This document shows positions 1 through 10,139 of a stretch of 64,000 nucleotides of DNA, piece after piece. The notes under the pieces are model-generated. The model had not been told where the DNA came from, did not search any database, and saw nothing but the letters and a program-made list of their open reading frames with translations. Within the stretch, counting starts at the first letter, position 1. Each line of letters opens with the position of its first letter. This DNA is from Copromyces sp. CBS 386.78. Its lineage: Eukaryota > Ascomycota > Sordariomycetes > Sordariales > Sordariaceae. Both the position numbers and the translations under genes were made by a program. The DNA is taken from contig MU839119.1 of assembly GCA_030685235.1 (NCBI GenBank), forward strand, positions 124,001 to 188,000, given 5' to 3'.

Positions 1-463
1 TTATACCCGATTTGGCTCGTAAGGCTATTATCGACGACTTCCTTAAGCTTGTTAAGTAGAATCTTCTTCTAGGTATCGGTCTATTACCAAACTTTCTTAT
101 ACGCTCTCTTTTTATTAATAGCCTAGGAAGTAATTAGTTAGGAGGCTTAGGAGGCCTATATAGAAGGCGGTTAGCTTATTTCGCTAGTATTAGTCGATAT
201 CGAAGGTGTAAAAAAAAGGTTTATATTATATTATATCAATTATAAGTATATATATATAATATATATATAAAAATTTCAGACTCTACGATTATAGGGCACC
301 AAACGGTACTCTAAAATTCCGCTCTGAACTATAATAGGGTGGAACTTAAGATTTCGGCATTTTGCGGTAATTTCCAGTTTAGAGAGGTCCGTGCAGGCTC
401 TCTGAATGGGCACTTCAGAGTAAGGCGTTCAGAGGCCTATTTCAGAGCATCCAAATACGCCCT
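1..463. other. AT-rich repeat debris, no gene seen
   Basis: Bases 1-330 are AT-rich and full of stops, consistent with RIP-mutated repeat sequence that starts outside the window. One forward frame around 10-190 reads like a degraded protein but I do not recognise it. Base composition becomes normal from about 340. Short TTCAGAG motifs recur at 376-445. I see no supportable gene. Confidence 0.5.
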
Positions 464-531
464 TAATCAATCAAGACATTTACCACCACCTCCATCGTCT
501 CACGTGATCACCTCCTTCGTCATGGTTCAAC
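464..531 (-). repeat. Truncated LTR of the Copia-2 family
   Basis: This stretch is the reverse complement, with a few differences, of the first ~70 bases of the LTR that begins at 16253. Shared blocks include the AATCAATCAAGACATTT end and the CCTCCTTCGTCATGGTTCAAC end. It is not AT-enriched, so it escaped or predates heavy RIP. It appears to be a fragment only, because the other ~120 bases of the LTR are missing. Confidence 0.75.
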
Positions 532-700
532 GCCTCATACGCCACCCGCATTACCCAACTTGCCGCCGAGGACGCCGTCAATACTCCTGCCAAGGCCCGT
601 GCCGACCTGGCCGCTCTACTCGCTGATCGCCAGGATCGAAAGCTGGTTCGGGGGACCGAGGCAGCCCAACGGCAATCGACGAGGCGACGCGCTACGATAT
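532..700 (+). other. Normal-GC fragment split by Copia-1
   Basis: A GC-normal stretch with one open forward frame that reads protein-like (Ala/Arg-rich, containing LAAEDAVNTPAKARADLAAL) up to the Copia-1 target site at 696-700. Continuation of the same DNA resumes at 6758. Joining the two sides at the duplicated GATAT gives a TGA stop two codons past the junction, so if this is coding it would be a C-terminal end. I do not recognise the protein. It could equally be chance reading frame in repeat debris. Confidence 0.3.
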
Positions 701-988
701 TGTCAAATTATCAAGGTATACATGGATAGCCAGACTTCTAGTCCAGTAGGTGCCTCCCTATCTAGATAACCTCATACACTACATATGCGGTACAAAGATC
801 CCCTCATACTCATAACTCAATATCTAAACTGTCTAACGATACTACCGCATAAAGACTAGCCTCCCAATATCCCTAGATCTTGTACTTAAACCCTAGTAAC
901 TCTCGAAAAGGATAGAGACAAGGATTACTAAAATTAATCACCTTTTACTACATACCTTTTGATCTCCACCCTACGTACTAATCTGACA
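701..988 (+). repeat. Copia-1 5' LTR
   Basis: 288 bp, TGTCAAATTATC at the start and ATCTGACA at the end. It pairs with the LTR at 6470-6757. Differences between the two copies are mostly transitions. In this copy they are mainly G-to-A on the top strand, while the other copy shows mainly C-to-T. Confidence 0.92.
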
Positions 989-1308
989 ATTAACAGTCTG
1001 ATTCGTACTTAGGGGGTGCTAAGTTCGAGTCACGTTCGAGGCAAAAGAAAAAAAAAAAAGATTCTTGCCCGAGGCTAAAAGAAGATAAAGCCAATAATAA
1101 TTCGTCCAAAACTCCAAAATAAAAATCCAAAAATAAAAAGACCACCTAAACTAAGCCAGCTTCCGTCAGGTAATACTAAGGTATCCGTCGTTCAGCTGGG
1201 GGGGTGTATTAGAATATAGGGTTAGTGAAGAAGCTACTACTCTGACAATGTCGGAGCTCCAATTTTGCATCTGGTGTAGTGGTGCCAATTTGACAATTAA
1301 TAGTCTGA
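984..1308. mobile_element. 289-bp insertion with 18-bp target duplication in the Copia-1 leader
   Basis: The 18-bp sequence TGACAATTAAYAGTCTGA occurs at 984-1001 and again at 1291-1308, differing only by one C/T transition. It brackets 289 bp (1002-1290). The bracketed DNA holds a run of 12 A (1049-1060), keeps many CA/TG dinucleotides and is visibly less RIP-depleted than the Copia interior around it. A long direct repeat, an A-run and short length suggest a SINE-like retroposed insertion into the LTR/primer-site junction. No second copy is seen in the window, so this rests on the repeat alone. Confidence 0.55.
989..1001 (+). other. Copia-1 primer-binding site, tRNA-Asn anticodon type
   Basis: ATTAACAGTCTGA immediately follows the 5' LTR. 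Its complement, TCAGACTGTTAAT, contains GACTGTTAAT, which is the anticodon loop region (anticodon GTT) of cytosolic tRNA-Asn as I know it from yeast. This implies priming by the 5' half of a cleaved tRNA, as shown for Drosophila copia with initiator tRNA-Met. The site is duplicated at 1296-1308. Confidence 0.55.
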
Positions 1309-3949
1309 ATATTAAATCGCTACGCTACGAAACTATTTAGAAAAGTACTTATATCTTACCTACCTTCTATATTAGTACTATTAATTAAGATAGTTATAAT
1401 AACTCTTCCTACTACTAACTCTTCTATTAAAACCTCCCGTCTTTATTTTAATATACCTAACAAGTATAGGGACTAAGAAAACGAGTTTCTTAGTCTCGCC
1501 GAAGGGTATTAGCTAATTAATTACCTCCTAAATAGAAAATTAGCCCTTATTTTTAATAAATAATCCCTTTCTTTATATCCTCTCTCCGCTATAGCAACCA
1601 CCCGTATTACCTTAGTACAAGCAAACATTACGAGGTTAAAAAACGGCACCCTTCGATATATTTATTTAAATACCTTTAAAGGAGTAGATAATATTAATTA
1701 TTCTTTTACTACCGTATTTATTCTTCGCCCTATAATACGAATAATAATATTATTTTCTATAATAATATTCTTAATAACGACTTCTATTAATTTGGGTATT
1801 TAAAAAGGTACTTAAATGCCTTATATTATTAAAATTATTAGTAGATTTATTAAGGATTAGATTAGAGATTTATTAATATCCCCGTTTAACTTTATTTAAA
1901 TTAGTAAAAATTAATTCCTTAACGATTAAAATTCTAATAGCCTATAGTATAAAATCGTTAGCGATTTTAAATTTTATAATAGTAAGATTAAGGCTTAGAT
2001 ATAAAAGACCGTTAGCCCTAAATTAAAGGCTAGCGCTTTTGAAACTTTAGAATTAATTCTAGTCTAGTTTATTACTCTTAAACGAATATATAACTACTAC
2101 CCTATTAATATTTAAATAAATATTCGTCGGGTCTATTATAATTATTTTAAAACCCTTAATAAAATACTTAAAGAAAGTATAATAAAGTGGATTAACGGAT
2201 AGGATACTTTTATAGTACTAATTAAACGCTATAAAATCCTTAAAACTATTTAAACTAATATTTAATTTAATAACTTACTTATATACTTTAATATAGTCCG
2301 CCCCCTATAAGTAGCCGGCGTTAGCTATTATTACTTTATTTAAATTGAAGAGAATGTATTAGATTTTTATATAATTTCTAAAGATTTTCGAAGGATAAGA
2401 ATTTATAAAAAGACCTTTATTATATTAACGAATAAAATTTAAAATGTTAAAAGGGGAGGCTTCGGATTTAGATTAATTTTAAATAAAAGTAAAATTAATA
2501 ATAGGAATTCCTATTAAAATAAATTAAATTAAGATAAGAGGAAACGAATTAATTTAACCGAATCCTTTCCTTATTATAAAGTTTATAAACGAAGTATTTA
2601 TTTATATAAGAAATATTAGTATTTTTTCCTTTATTTGGTAAAAGTTAATTAGAAAGGAAATTAGGATATTTATAAGACTATTAGGAAGAATTTTTAAGCT
2701 AATAATTAATTCCGCCGTAAAATTAAAGTCTTTTATAAGTAGTTAGTAAAATAATATAGTACTCTTCTTACGGAGGAATTTGGTAACGATTTTAATAGCG
2801 ATAAAGATTATTAAACGGATTAAGAAACTAATAATATTAATAATAATAATTCTTAAAATTAACTTATATATAAGGGCGTTTATTATATTACTTTTAACGT
2901 TAATTAAGTAGCCCTTTAAGTAGGGGAAAGCGAGGATACGATTTACTTATTTAAAAATTGTATAATTTTCGATTTTAAAAGTTCGATATATATTTTTAAC
3001 GAAATTTCCCGCTTTATTTTATTTTAATGAACCTTTTACGGAAAAATTCTTTAGGCTAGTAATTTAATTATATTAATTTAAGGGTATAGAACGATTGATA
3101 TTACTATTTAAAAGAAGAACGGTTTAAGGAAGTTAAAATTAAAGGATGTAGGCTTTATATTAAACTTTATAATTAATTTCGTATCTTTTTAGCTCCTACG
3201 ACGGTAAAGGTATTATTAGGATTATAAGCTACCTAATAATTGTTTATAATCCCTAAATTATATACTCTTTTATAAACTATTTATATAATACGGTTAAACG
3301 ATTTTCGAAAATCTCCCCCTTATTAAAATATAAGCTAGTTTCTTTATAAAAAGGAATTAATTTAATTCTTATACCGGTTGTAAATACTATAAAAAGAGTA
3401 GTTACTTCTAGTATTATCGCCTTAACTACTATAATCCTTAAGTATTCAACTATTTTTATAATATTAAGGGAGTATACTTTAAAGGACTATTAACCGTTTA
3501 ATATAATGTATATATTATTTCAAAGATTAAATAATAAGTAATACGACGGTATAAATTATAAAATAATAGCCTAAGGGAAAGATTAGCTATCGACTTCTTC
3601 GACTTCGAGCCTAGTAAAATAGGTTATACTAGTATTATATTTATTACTTATTAATATACTAATTATATTTAGGATTATTACTTTAAAGATAGAATAATAG
3701 TATCTTTTATTATTACTTTAACCGATTTGTTTATTATTTTTGAAAACCGATATAATATTAAGCTACGATATATTGAATACGATAATAAGATTATTAGATT
3801 TTAAATTATAAAAGATTTCTTTGCTATTAGAGGAATTTAAATCGAAGCTTACGTACCTAATACTTAAGTTTAAAATAGCGGAGTTAAATACTTAAGGGGT
3901 ATGATTAAAGAGAAAGGGAAGGTAATAGCTTAAAGTTTAAAGATTTTAG

Positions 3950-4040
3950 AAGATATATAGTTAGAAATTACTTTTATAGTCGTATATTTCGCTAATAAAT
4001 TCCCTCGCTACTTTTATAATTAGAAATCCCTATATGAGCG
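3950..4040 (+). pseudogene. Copia-1 integrase relic
   Basis: The forward translation contains LEDIXLEITFIVVYXANXFPRY, where X marks stops or changed positions. It matches the conserved segment of Ty1/copia integrases that reads roughly LPEELWPEAV..A.YLLNRTP. The rest of the integrase core lies between about 3.3 and 4.2 kb but is too mutated to delimit. Non-functional because of in-frame stops. Confidence 0.6.
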
Positions 4041-4959
4041 TTTCTATATAATTATTACCCGCTAATATAGTTTTATAATTCTACGTAAACTAGATTTATT
4101 ATATTTTAGGGTTTATAGTTATAAAGTTTATATTATAATTACTACCGTTTAATTTAAGAAAGAAAGGCGAAAGAAATATAATTTAAAAGTATAAATTAGC
4201 TACTTTATTAGGTATTTATCCTCTTCTATTTATTAAATTTAGAACCCTTATATTAATTAAATAATTAATATGAGACATATAATCTTTAATAAAAATATTA
4301 TTTTTATAAAGGACGTATTAAAAGAATGAATTATTTTTAAAATTACTTTTAACGAATTCGTAAATTTACTTATATAAATCGACTAACCTTAAGAAACCTA
4401 TAATTATTTTAGTAGCCGAATAGATTTTAAAAATACTAATATAAATGAACTTTTAAAACGATTTTTTACTTTACTAGTAGATTAAGAAGACGATGAGGAA
4501 ATATAAGGAATAGAACGTTATAATATAATAAAAATATTATTTAATTATATCTTTAATTATCCTTCTCCTCTTAATATACTACCCTTATTATCTTTCTTTT
4601 TTGGTCTCTTCTAAAATAATTACTTAAAAAATATTATTATAGAAGGTTTTACCCTTTAGAAAGTAGCGTTTAACGCCGGTCGTTTATATTAGCCTACTAC
4701 TTTCTATAAAGGGGATATTATTACGAAAGCCTAGTTTGATTACTTTATTAAAAATAATAAATTTAATACTATATATCGGTATAACCTTCTATTACTATTA
4801 AAACGATATCGAAACTTTAATAATTATTTTCTTCGATAATAATTCTTTAATACTAAATAAGAATATTTAAAAAGTTATTAAAAAATAAAAACCTAGGTCG
4901 AAGTCGATAGTAACGAGTTTAAAGTTCGAAGTAAGTAAATTTTTGATTATATATAAGTA

Positions 4960-5480
4960 TATTTATATAAGTTTCTTAAAAATAATAAATTTAAAAAGGT
5001 TAAAGTAAGATTCGTCGTACGAAGAGATTAATAGTAAAAGATAGGATAGGAAACGTATACTTTAATATTCGTTAGGCGCTCTTTCCGAACTATTATAGCT
5101 ATCGCTATTCGTTTTAATTTTAAACTTATATAATACGACGTAATTAATATTTTTATTAACGCTAACCTTAATAAAGAAATTTTTATAAAAATACCGCTAG
5201 GGTATTAGAAAAAAGGCAAAGTCTTACGATTTTATAAAGTATTCTACGGATTACGAAGATTATTATTGCTATGGTAATGAGAGTTGATTAGTGCCTTTAC
5301 TAATAATAATTTTAAACCTATCTTTAAAGAACCCTATATTCTTATTAAAAATAGTATTTTTATTTTCTACTATATAAATAATATTATTTTCGCTTATTCT
5401 AAAAGACGAGAGGTAGAAGTTAGATAGTATATAATTAATTTAAAATAATAGTATTACTTTATTAGAGGAAATGAATTATA
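4960..5480 (+). pseudogene. Copia-1 reverse transcriptase relic (RVT_2)
   Basis: The forward translation gives KVRFVVRRD, then a stretch with SFRTIIAIAIRFNFKL, QYDVINIFINANL, IFIKIPLGY and FYKVFYGLRRLLLLW. These align with the Copia RT landmarks K.R.V.RG, QYD..NAF, the MPPGY box and LYGL+.SP..W. The catalytic YVDD box appears as YINN near 5375, each Asp codon read as Asn by a G-to-A change. This is the typical RIP signature. Dead by substitution and stops. Confidence 0.85.
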
Positions 5481-5649
5481 ATAGTTCTTTAATATCGAAA
5501 TAATTAAGAACCGAGAGTAAAAGAAAATATAGTTATCTTAACGATTATATTTTAAAAAGATCTACGCCTTTACTAACGATTAACGTACTATTTTTATTCC
5601 TATAATTAATTAAGAATTAATACCCTATAAGAATAAAGCTTTAAGGAAG

Positions 5650-6200
5650 TCTATCTATTAATATTAGATTAAAATCGGCTCTATACTATACGCCGTAGTC
5701 ATTACTAGATTAAATATCGCCTTCGTAGTAAGTAAATTAGTTCGTTATTATTATAACCCCGGGCTAGATTATTATAAGGCTATAAATAAAGTATTATACT
5801 ATTTTTATATTACTAGAGAATTCGCTATAGCCTTAGGGGGTAGTAATATATTCGAAGTAATATTAAATACTTCTTTTATAAATAATCGCTTCGACCGTAA
5901 GAATTTATAAAGCTTTATAATTAAATTATTTAGGGGATTTATATATTAAGGAGCTATTAAATAAGTAATAATTATAATTTTAATAATAGAAATAGAATTG
6001 CTAACTTTAAGATTTATTGCTAAAGAAGCGATCTTTATAACTAAATTAATTAAAAAACTAGTAAACCTTACTAATTTAATTCCTACGATTTAATATAATA
6101 ATTAGTAAACGATCCGCTTTATTACCGTTAAAAATAATAACCTAACTACTAAGCTGTAGTATATTAATATTTACAATTATTAGTTACAATAGGAGATTTA
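5650..6200 (+). pseudogene. Copia-1 RNase H relic
   Basis: Downstream of the RT, the forward frame shows DRKN(stop)SFIIKLFRGFI, followed about 20 codons later by TTEAELLAL-like sequence (read as IIEIELLTL). These are the two signature blocks of the Copia RNase H: the DRKSTSGY..L.GG..W segment and the ST.EAEY.AL segment. Interrupted by stops. Confidence 0.7.
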
Positions 6201-6469
6201 AAAAGGATTTATTAAAATTAATTATTATAAAATAAAAAAAATGCTAATAAATAGTCTAATAAAAGTCTTACTAATAGATAAATATATAGAGTTTAGAAGA
6301 ATGCTAAGAATAGAAATTATTAGAAATATTTTGAAGGATAAGAAGGACTAAAATAAGGGTTTTATATTAGATTTGGACGTAGTAGACGATTAAAATCTGG
6401 GAATAGTTTTATATATCTAACGGTTATTTTCTCTCTAACTTTGCCTTAAAATCTTTAGTTGAGGGAGTA

Positions 6470-6757
6470 TATTAAATTATTAGGGTATATATAAATAGTT
6501 AGACTTCTAATTTAGTAGGTACCTCCCTATTTAGATAACCTTATATATTGTATATACGGTGTAGAGATCCCTTTATACTTATAATTCGATATTTGAGCTG
6601 TCTAACGATACTACCGTATGAGGATTAGCCTCCCAGTATCCTTAGATCTTATACTTAAACCCTGGTAACTCTCGAGAAGGATAGAGATAAGGATCACCAG
6701 AATCAATCACCTTTTACTGCATACCTTTTGATCTCTACCCTACGTGCTAATCTGACA
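6470..6757 (+). repeat. Copia-1 3' LTR
   Basis: 288 bp. It starts TATTAAATTATT, which is TGTCAAATTATC of the 5' LTR after a G-to-A and C-to-T changes, and ends CTAATCTGACA. The next five bases are the target duplication GATAT. It carries chiefly C-to-T changes relative to the 5' LTR. Confidence 0.92.
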
Positions 6758-7683
6758 GATATCTTGATCTCGGTTCGAGTCCGAGAGCCAGCCGCTAACG
6801 GCTGGTCGCGCGGAGAGGGTAGCCGCCGAAGTGGCTTTGACCCCCTCGTGCTTCGTCGAACCCACATTCGGAGCTGATTATTACACTGACCAGGTTTCAC
6901 CACCGGACGCTGGCAGCACGCAGAGGAGGCGGCCATGACGACTTCGGACCTGACCGAGAAATTTCCTTGATCTTCCCGGAAGTTACCGGAAGACAATACC
7001 TCGCAGGTGATACAACACAAACCATTTTTCAACAAGGCACCGAACAAGCTTTTGTCTAGGACGCGTCGAGTATATGTCTAGCAGAAAACTGTTGCATATC
7101 TTTAGCCATGCGTCACGGATCTCGTGGTAGGCATAGCTAGCACCCGTAATTTTCCGCGTCCATGTCTTATCAAAAGACTGCTATCCACGAAAATGGTCTC
7201 TCAACGACGGATCAGCAAGGCCGACAACAGAAATCATGTCTGCTTTTCCAAACTATCTCCGATGAAGCTACACAGCCTCATTTATCGCACAGGACCTTTT
7301 GCACGATGAAACATGGGCAAGATTCTGGGGCTTTAGCAATGGTCGTTTCAGTGAATGTCCGAAGCACACAGCAAATTTCCTTTGCGGTGCATATATCGGG
7401 CATATATATACTGCAGACACCAGAAAATGTTCCAAATATCTCGCGCTTTGACCCTACTGCATATGGTTTCATGGTGTCCCGAATGTCGGGCTTCCCCTTC
7501 GCACCCTGTCGAACATCTTTCCCTCTTCATTACTCAGCTGACAAAGTCGCTTGATCTTCGCTCCCGCTATCTTTACGACTCCCTCACCAAAGAATTCACA
7601 CCCACCCTTTCATCCCATTATACCATACAATAGAAATCTGAGTCAAGCAAAGAGAAATCATAGCCTCTTCAACTGCCAACAAA
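6758..7683. other. Intergenic, with a tRNA T-arm-like hairpin at its left end
   Basis: CTCGGTTCGAGTCCGAG (6771-6787) forms a perfect 5-bp stem with the 7-base TTCGAGT loop of a tRNA T-arm, including the G53:C61 pair. No full cloverleaf was found by eye, even when the DNA left of Copia-1 is joined on. Short open frames at 7124-7633 overlap on both strands with no recognisable product. They were not called. Confidence 0.4.
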
Positions 7684-8677
7684 ATGGGGGACGACTTGTT
7701 AGTGTCCCGACGCTCCTACAATCTTCAGCTGTCATTATAACGCTTTTATGCCCTATCAATAAACTGCAGGCGTTACTTTTCTGAGATTATATACTGACTT
7801 TCTTTCCTCAGTACACCCGAGACTTGGATTCCCCAGAAGGGCGAGATTGCCTGGCTTCCTTCTCAGACGATTTACGCCGAAAGGCACCTAGCCACGGACT
7901 GCCTGTCTGGGGATAGGGAATGTCTTCTCAATGCTCTCAAGCTTATTACCGAAGACCCCGAAGCGTTCGACCATCCAGTCGTTATATCGTCCGTCCGACA
8001 CGACAAAAGCGACCCGACGATGATTCACGTTAAATTTCACCCTGTAAGTACCTCATACTGCGAATCTCCTCGCTCCCTACTTAATCACTATAGAAATACT
8101 ACTAACCGCTCTCTCTAGCTTTCTTAAATCTCTTCCTTCAAAGGAAAAACATTATTCAACAAGTTCGCCGCCAACTATTAGCGGTAAATAGCGGTCCCCA
8201 ACTGCCTATAACAAAAAGATACTTCAATTCCTGGCGCTTTCACCTGCGCCGCCACACTCAGTCACGGGAAAGGTTTGGTCTTTTGAAAACGGCAAACAAA
8301 TGGAAAAAGGGTCCTACGTTAAGCTCGAGGCCGAGTATGAGTGTTTGAGAGAAGGCTTAAGACCGTACAGCGGCTGTGGCCCAACGGGTCGTTTGATCTT
8401 GACAAAGGAGTGTATCGCCGAACTGGACGATGCTTACGCGGGGAGGATGGCGTTGCCCAGGCCAATGCAATATGCGCTGCCCTCGCCCGGATTTTATTCC
8501 AAAAGTCTGATCGGGACCCCGGTGACCGTGGCCGCTCCAACAACCGGCGTTTACATTGACGGGTGCTGGTATCCTTATGGGTACCAGTACGGGCAACAGA
8601 ATGCATACCCCTATGGGTATAGCTACGAATGGCAATACCAATACCCAGGCCAACCACAGGTCGGCCCCCCGTACTGA
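7684..8677 (+). pseudogene. Paralog 1 of the HPV-I/TSF family, probably decayed
   Basis: The start is ATG at 7684, with exon 7684-7697, intron 7698-7811 (GTTAGT...CAG), exon 7812-8043 and intron 8044-8118 (GTAAGT, CTAAC, TAG). The first 82 codons read MGDDFTPETWIPQKGEIAWL and go on to a DHPVVIS block that matches paralogs 2 and 3 (HPVLI). After the second intron the expected TSF..K.L..KF block is present as ISSFKGKTLFNKF, but it has a TAA three codons in, then a TAG. The later SYV..Y..C....L.PY block (from about 8300) lies in a different frame. The C-terminus is Tyr/Gly/Gln-rich and ends at TGA 8675-8677. Two of the stops are one CA-to-TA step from Gln codons. An unrecognised intron could rescue part of this, so pseudogene is likely but not certain. 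Confidence 0.6.
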
Positions 8678-9312
8678 CAGGTTGACCAAAAATGGGTGCT
8701 TCAGCCGTGTAAGCGACTGGCCCCACTTCACCCCCATTTCATCCACAGCCTCGAGTCTTGGCGCCAGCTTTGTTTTGACCTCCTTCCAATCCTTGGACAA
8801 CCTGCGATGGCCAGCCTTCTTTCAACCACACGCCATTTCCAACGACACGCTACGGAGCGTCACATCTGTTCCAAATTGAAGCTATTTCCTTTCAGGCCCA
8901 TAACTTCTGGACCAGATCCTATTTTTATCCTTGCGCTGGGCACATGTGATTCTACGTACATGCACAAGGGCTATGCCGAGTGTGAACCCAAAGAGGCTGA
9001 AGAGCCGCCAGGTTTCACGACAAGCGGGATCACGACATGTGGTTGTGCTGTTGAACATCTGGTTGGGAACGTGGACAGCAAATCGCTCTACTCTGTGACG
9101 ACAAACATCTCTGTGCGATGGATTGAATCATCAGAACGCGTGCCTTCAGGACTACAGCGGCTCATTTGAAGAGGGTATAAGACTTGGAATGGAGCCATTG
9201 TCTCTTTTCGCACAGGTAGTCCATTGACACTCAGCTGTTGCCTTTGGACACAAGCAGTCTACGACCAATATTTTACAGAAAACACAAGAACCCTACCAAA
9301 ACTCTCTGTAGC
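8678..9312. other. Intergenic between paralogs 1 and 2
   Basis: An unbroken forward frame runs 8696-9169 and an opposing frame covers 8357-8800, but neither has recognisable motifs. They overlap on opposite strands, so I do not call them. The upstream region of paralog 2 contains no obvious control element. Confidence 0.4.
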
Positions 9313-10139
9313 ATGCTCGGATGCAGCCTCACAAATCTCGATCTCGCTGCACAGATCAGATGGCTGCCCAAGAGGGAGGAAATTCTTGAACACTCCCCCG
9401 AACAAATCCCATCCGGTCTCGACGACGATGCTTTTGGTCACCCCGTTCTCATTGTCACCAAGGGTCTGGACGAAAAAGGCAGGGTTAGCGTTCTCCTAGT
9501 AAGTACTATAAAACCCTTACTACCTCTATGGATTCCCTCTTGAGATTACCACCTCCCTGCTGACTGTGATGCCTTCGATGCATACAGATGACGTCCTTCG
9601 ACAACCGAGATATCCTCAAGAAGTTCCCCGGGCGCGACCAACGCCGCAACAGGGAACCCTACTGGCCCATCAAACCAACACCTGCGCATCCTGACACCCC
9701 CGGAAAATTACTCGAGCTTAAAGACGACAGACTTATGGACAAGGAATACTCCTATGTCAACAGCCAATCATCATACTCCATCTGCTACGACATTCTTGAG
9801 CCGTACAAGCCTGACGACCCAGAGGACATATGGGCGCTCGAGGAGAAATCCTTCGAGAAGCTGACCGGGGGGAGGGATTATGAGAAGTTCCATAGCAAGA
9901 CTTGGAGAACCGGAAGGGAGGAAACGCCTCCGCCGCCGCCAGAGCCTGTAAAAGAGATGGAGCAGGAGGCCAATCAAACTTCCAAGGCCAGAGATGCGGG
10001 AACGTTCAATCTTGCGGTGGTGATTCGGTCCAAGGCGTGGAGGGAGTTTTACGAGGAAATGAAGGACTTTTTGCCATTCGACGATTACAGGAGTTGCTTC
10101 TGGGGTGATGCCTGGCGGGTGGATGATCCTGATCCTTGA
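9313..10139 (+). CDS. Paralog 2 of the HPV-I/TSF family, two exons, 245 aa
   Basis: Exon 1 is 9313-9498 (62 codons), intron 9499-9587 (GTAAGT...ATACAG), and exon 2 is 9588-10139. The protein carries the family blocks in order: QIRWLP (about residue 15), a FGHPVLIVT block (about 45), MTSF....ILKKFP at the exon junction (63-75), a PYWPIKPTPAHPD block (about 85-97), and SYVN..SSYSI.YDILEPY (about 113-135). A Glu/Pro-rich linker follows, then a tail ending DDPDP. The blocks recur in genes of other Sordariomycetes as far as I recall, but the function is unknown. No signal peptide or membrane segment is visible. The start was chosen because it gives the same offset to the WLP block as in paralog 1; an in-frame upstream ATG at 9238 exists. 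Confidence 0.72.

Larger units (their letters stand above)
701..6757 (+). mobile_element. Copia-1: complete RIP-mutated Ty1/copia retrotransposon
   Basis: Two 288-bp direct repeats (701-988 and 6470-6757) begin TG and end ACA, and are flanked by the 5-bp duplication GATAT (696-700, 6758-6762). A purine tract (GAGGGAG) precedes the 3' LTR. The interior is very AT-rich, and its forward translation, although broken by many TAA/TAG, shows Copia Pol in Copia order: integrase-type sequence near 3.9-4.1 kb, RVT_2-type reverse transcriptase at about 4.96-5.48 kb, then RNase H at 5.65-6.2 kb. Integrase before RT separates Copia from Gypsy. The stops are nearly all explainable by C-to-T or G-to-A transitions, as expected of RIP, so the copy should be inactive. 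Confidence 0.93.

Noticed and set aside
8357..8800. Minus-strand ORF starting MSKDWKEVKTKLAPRLEAVD
   Set aside because: The first 35 residues look protein-like, but the rest is antisense to the Tyr/Gly-rich tail of paralog 1 and no splice site leads elsewhere.
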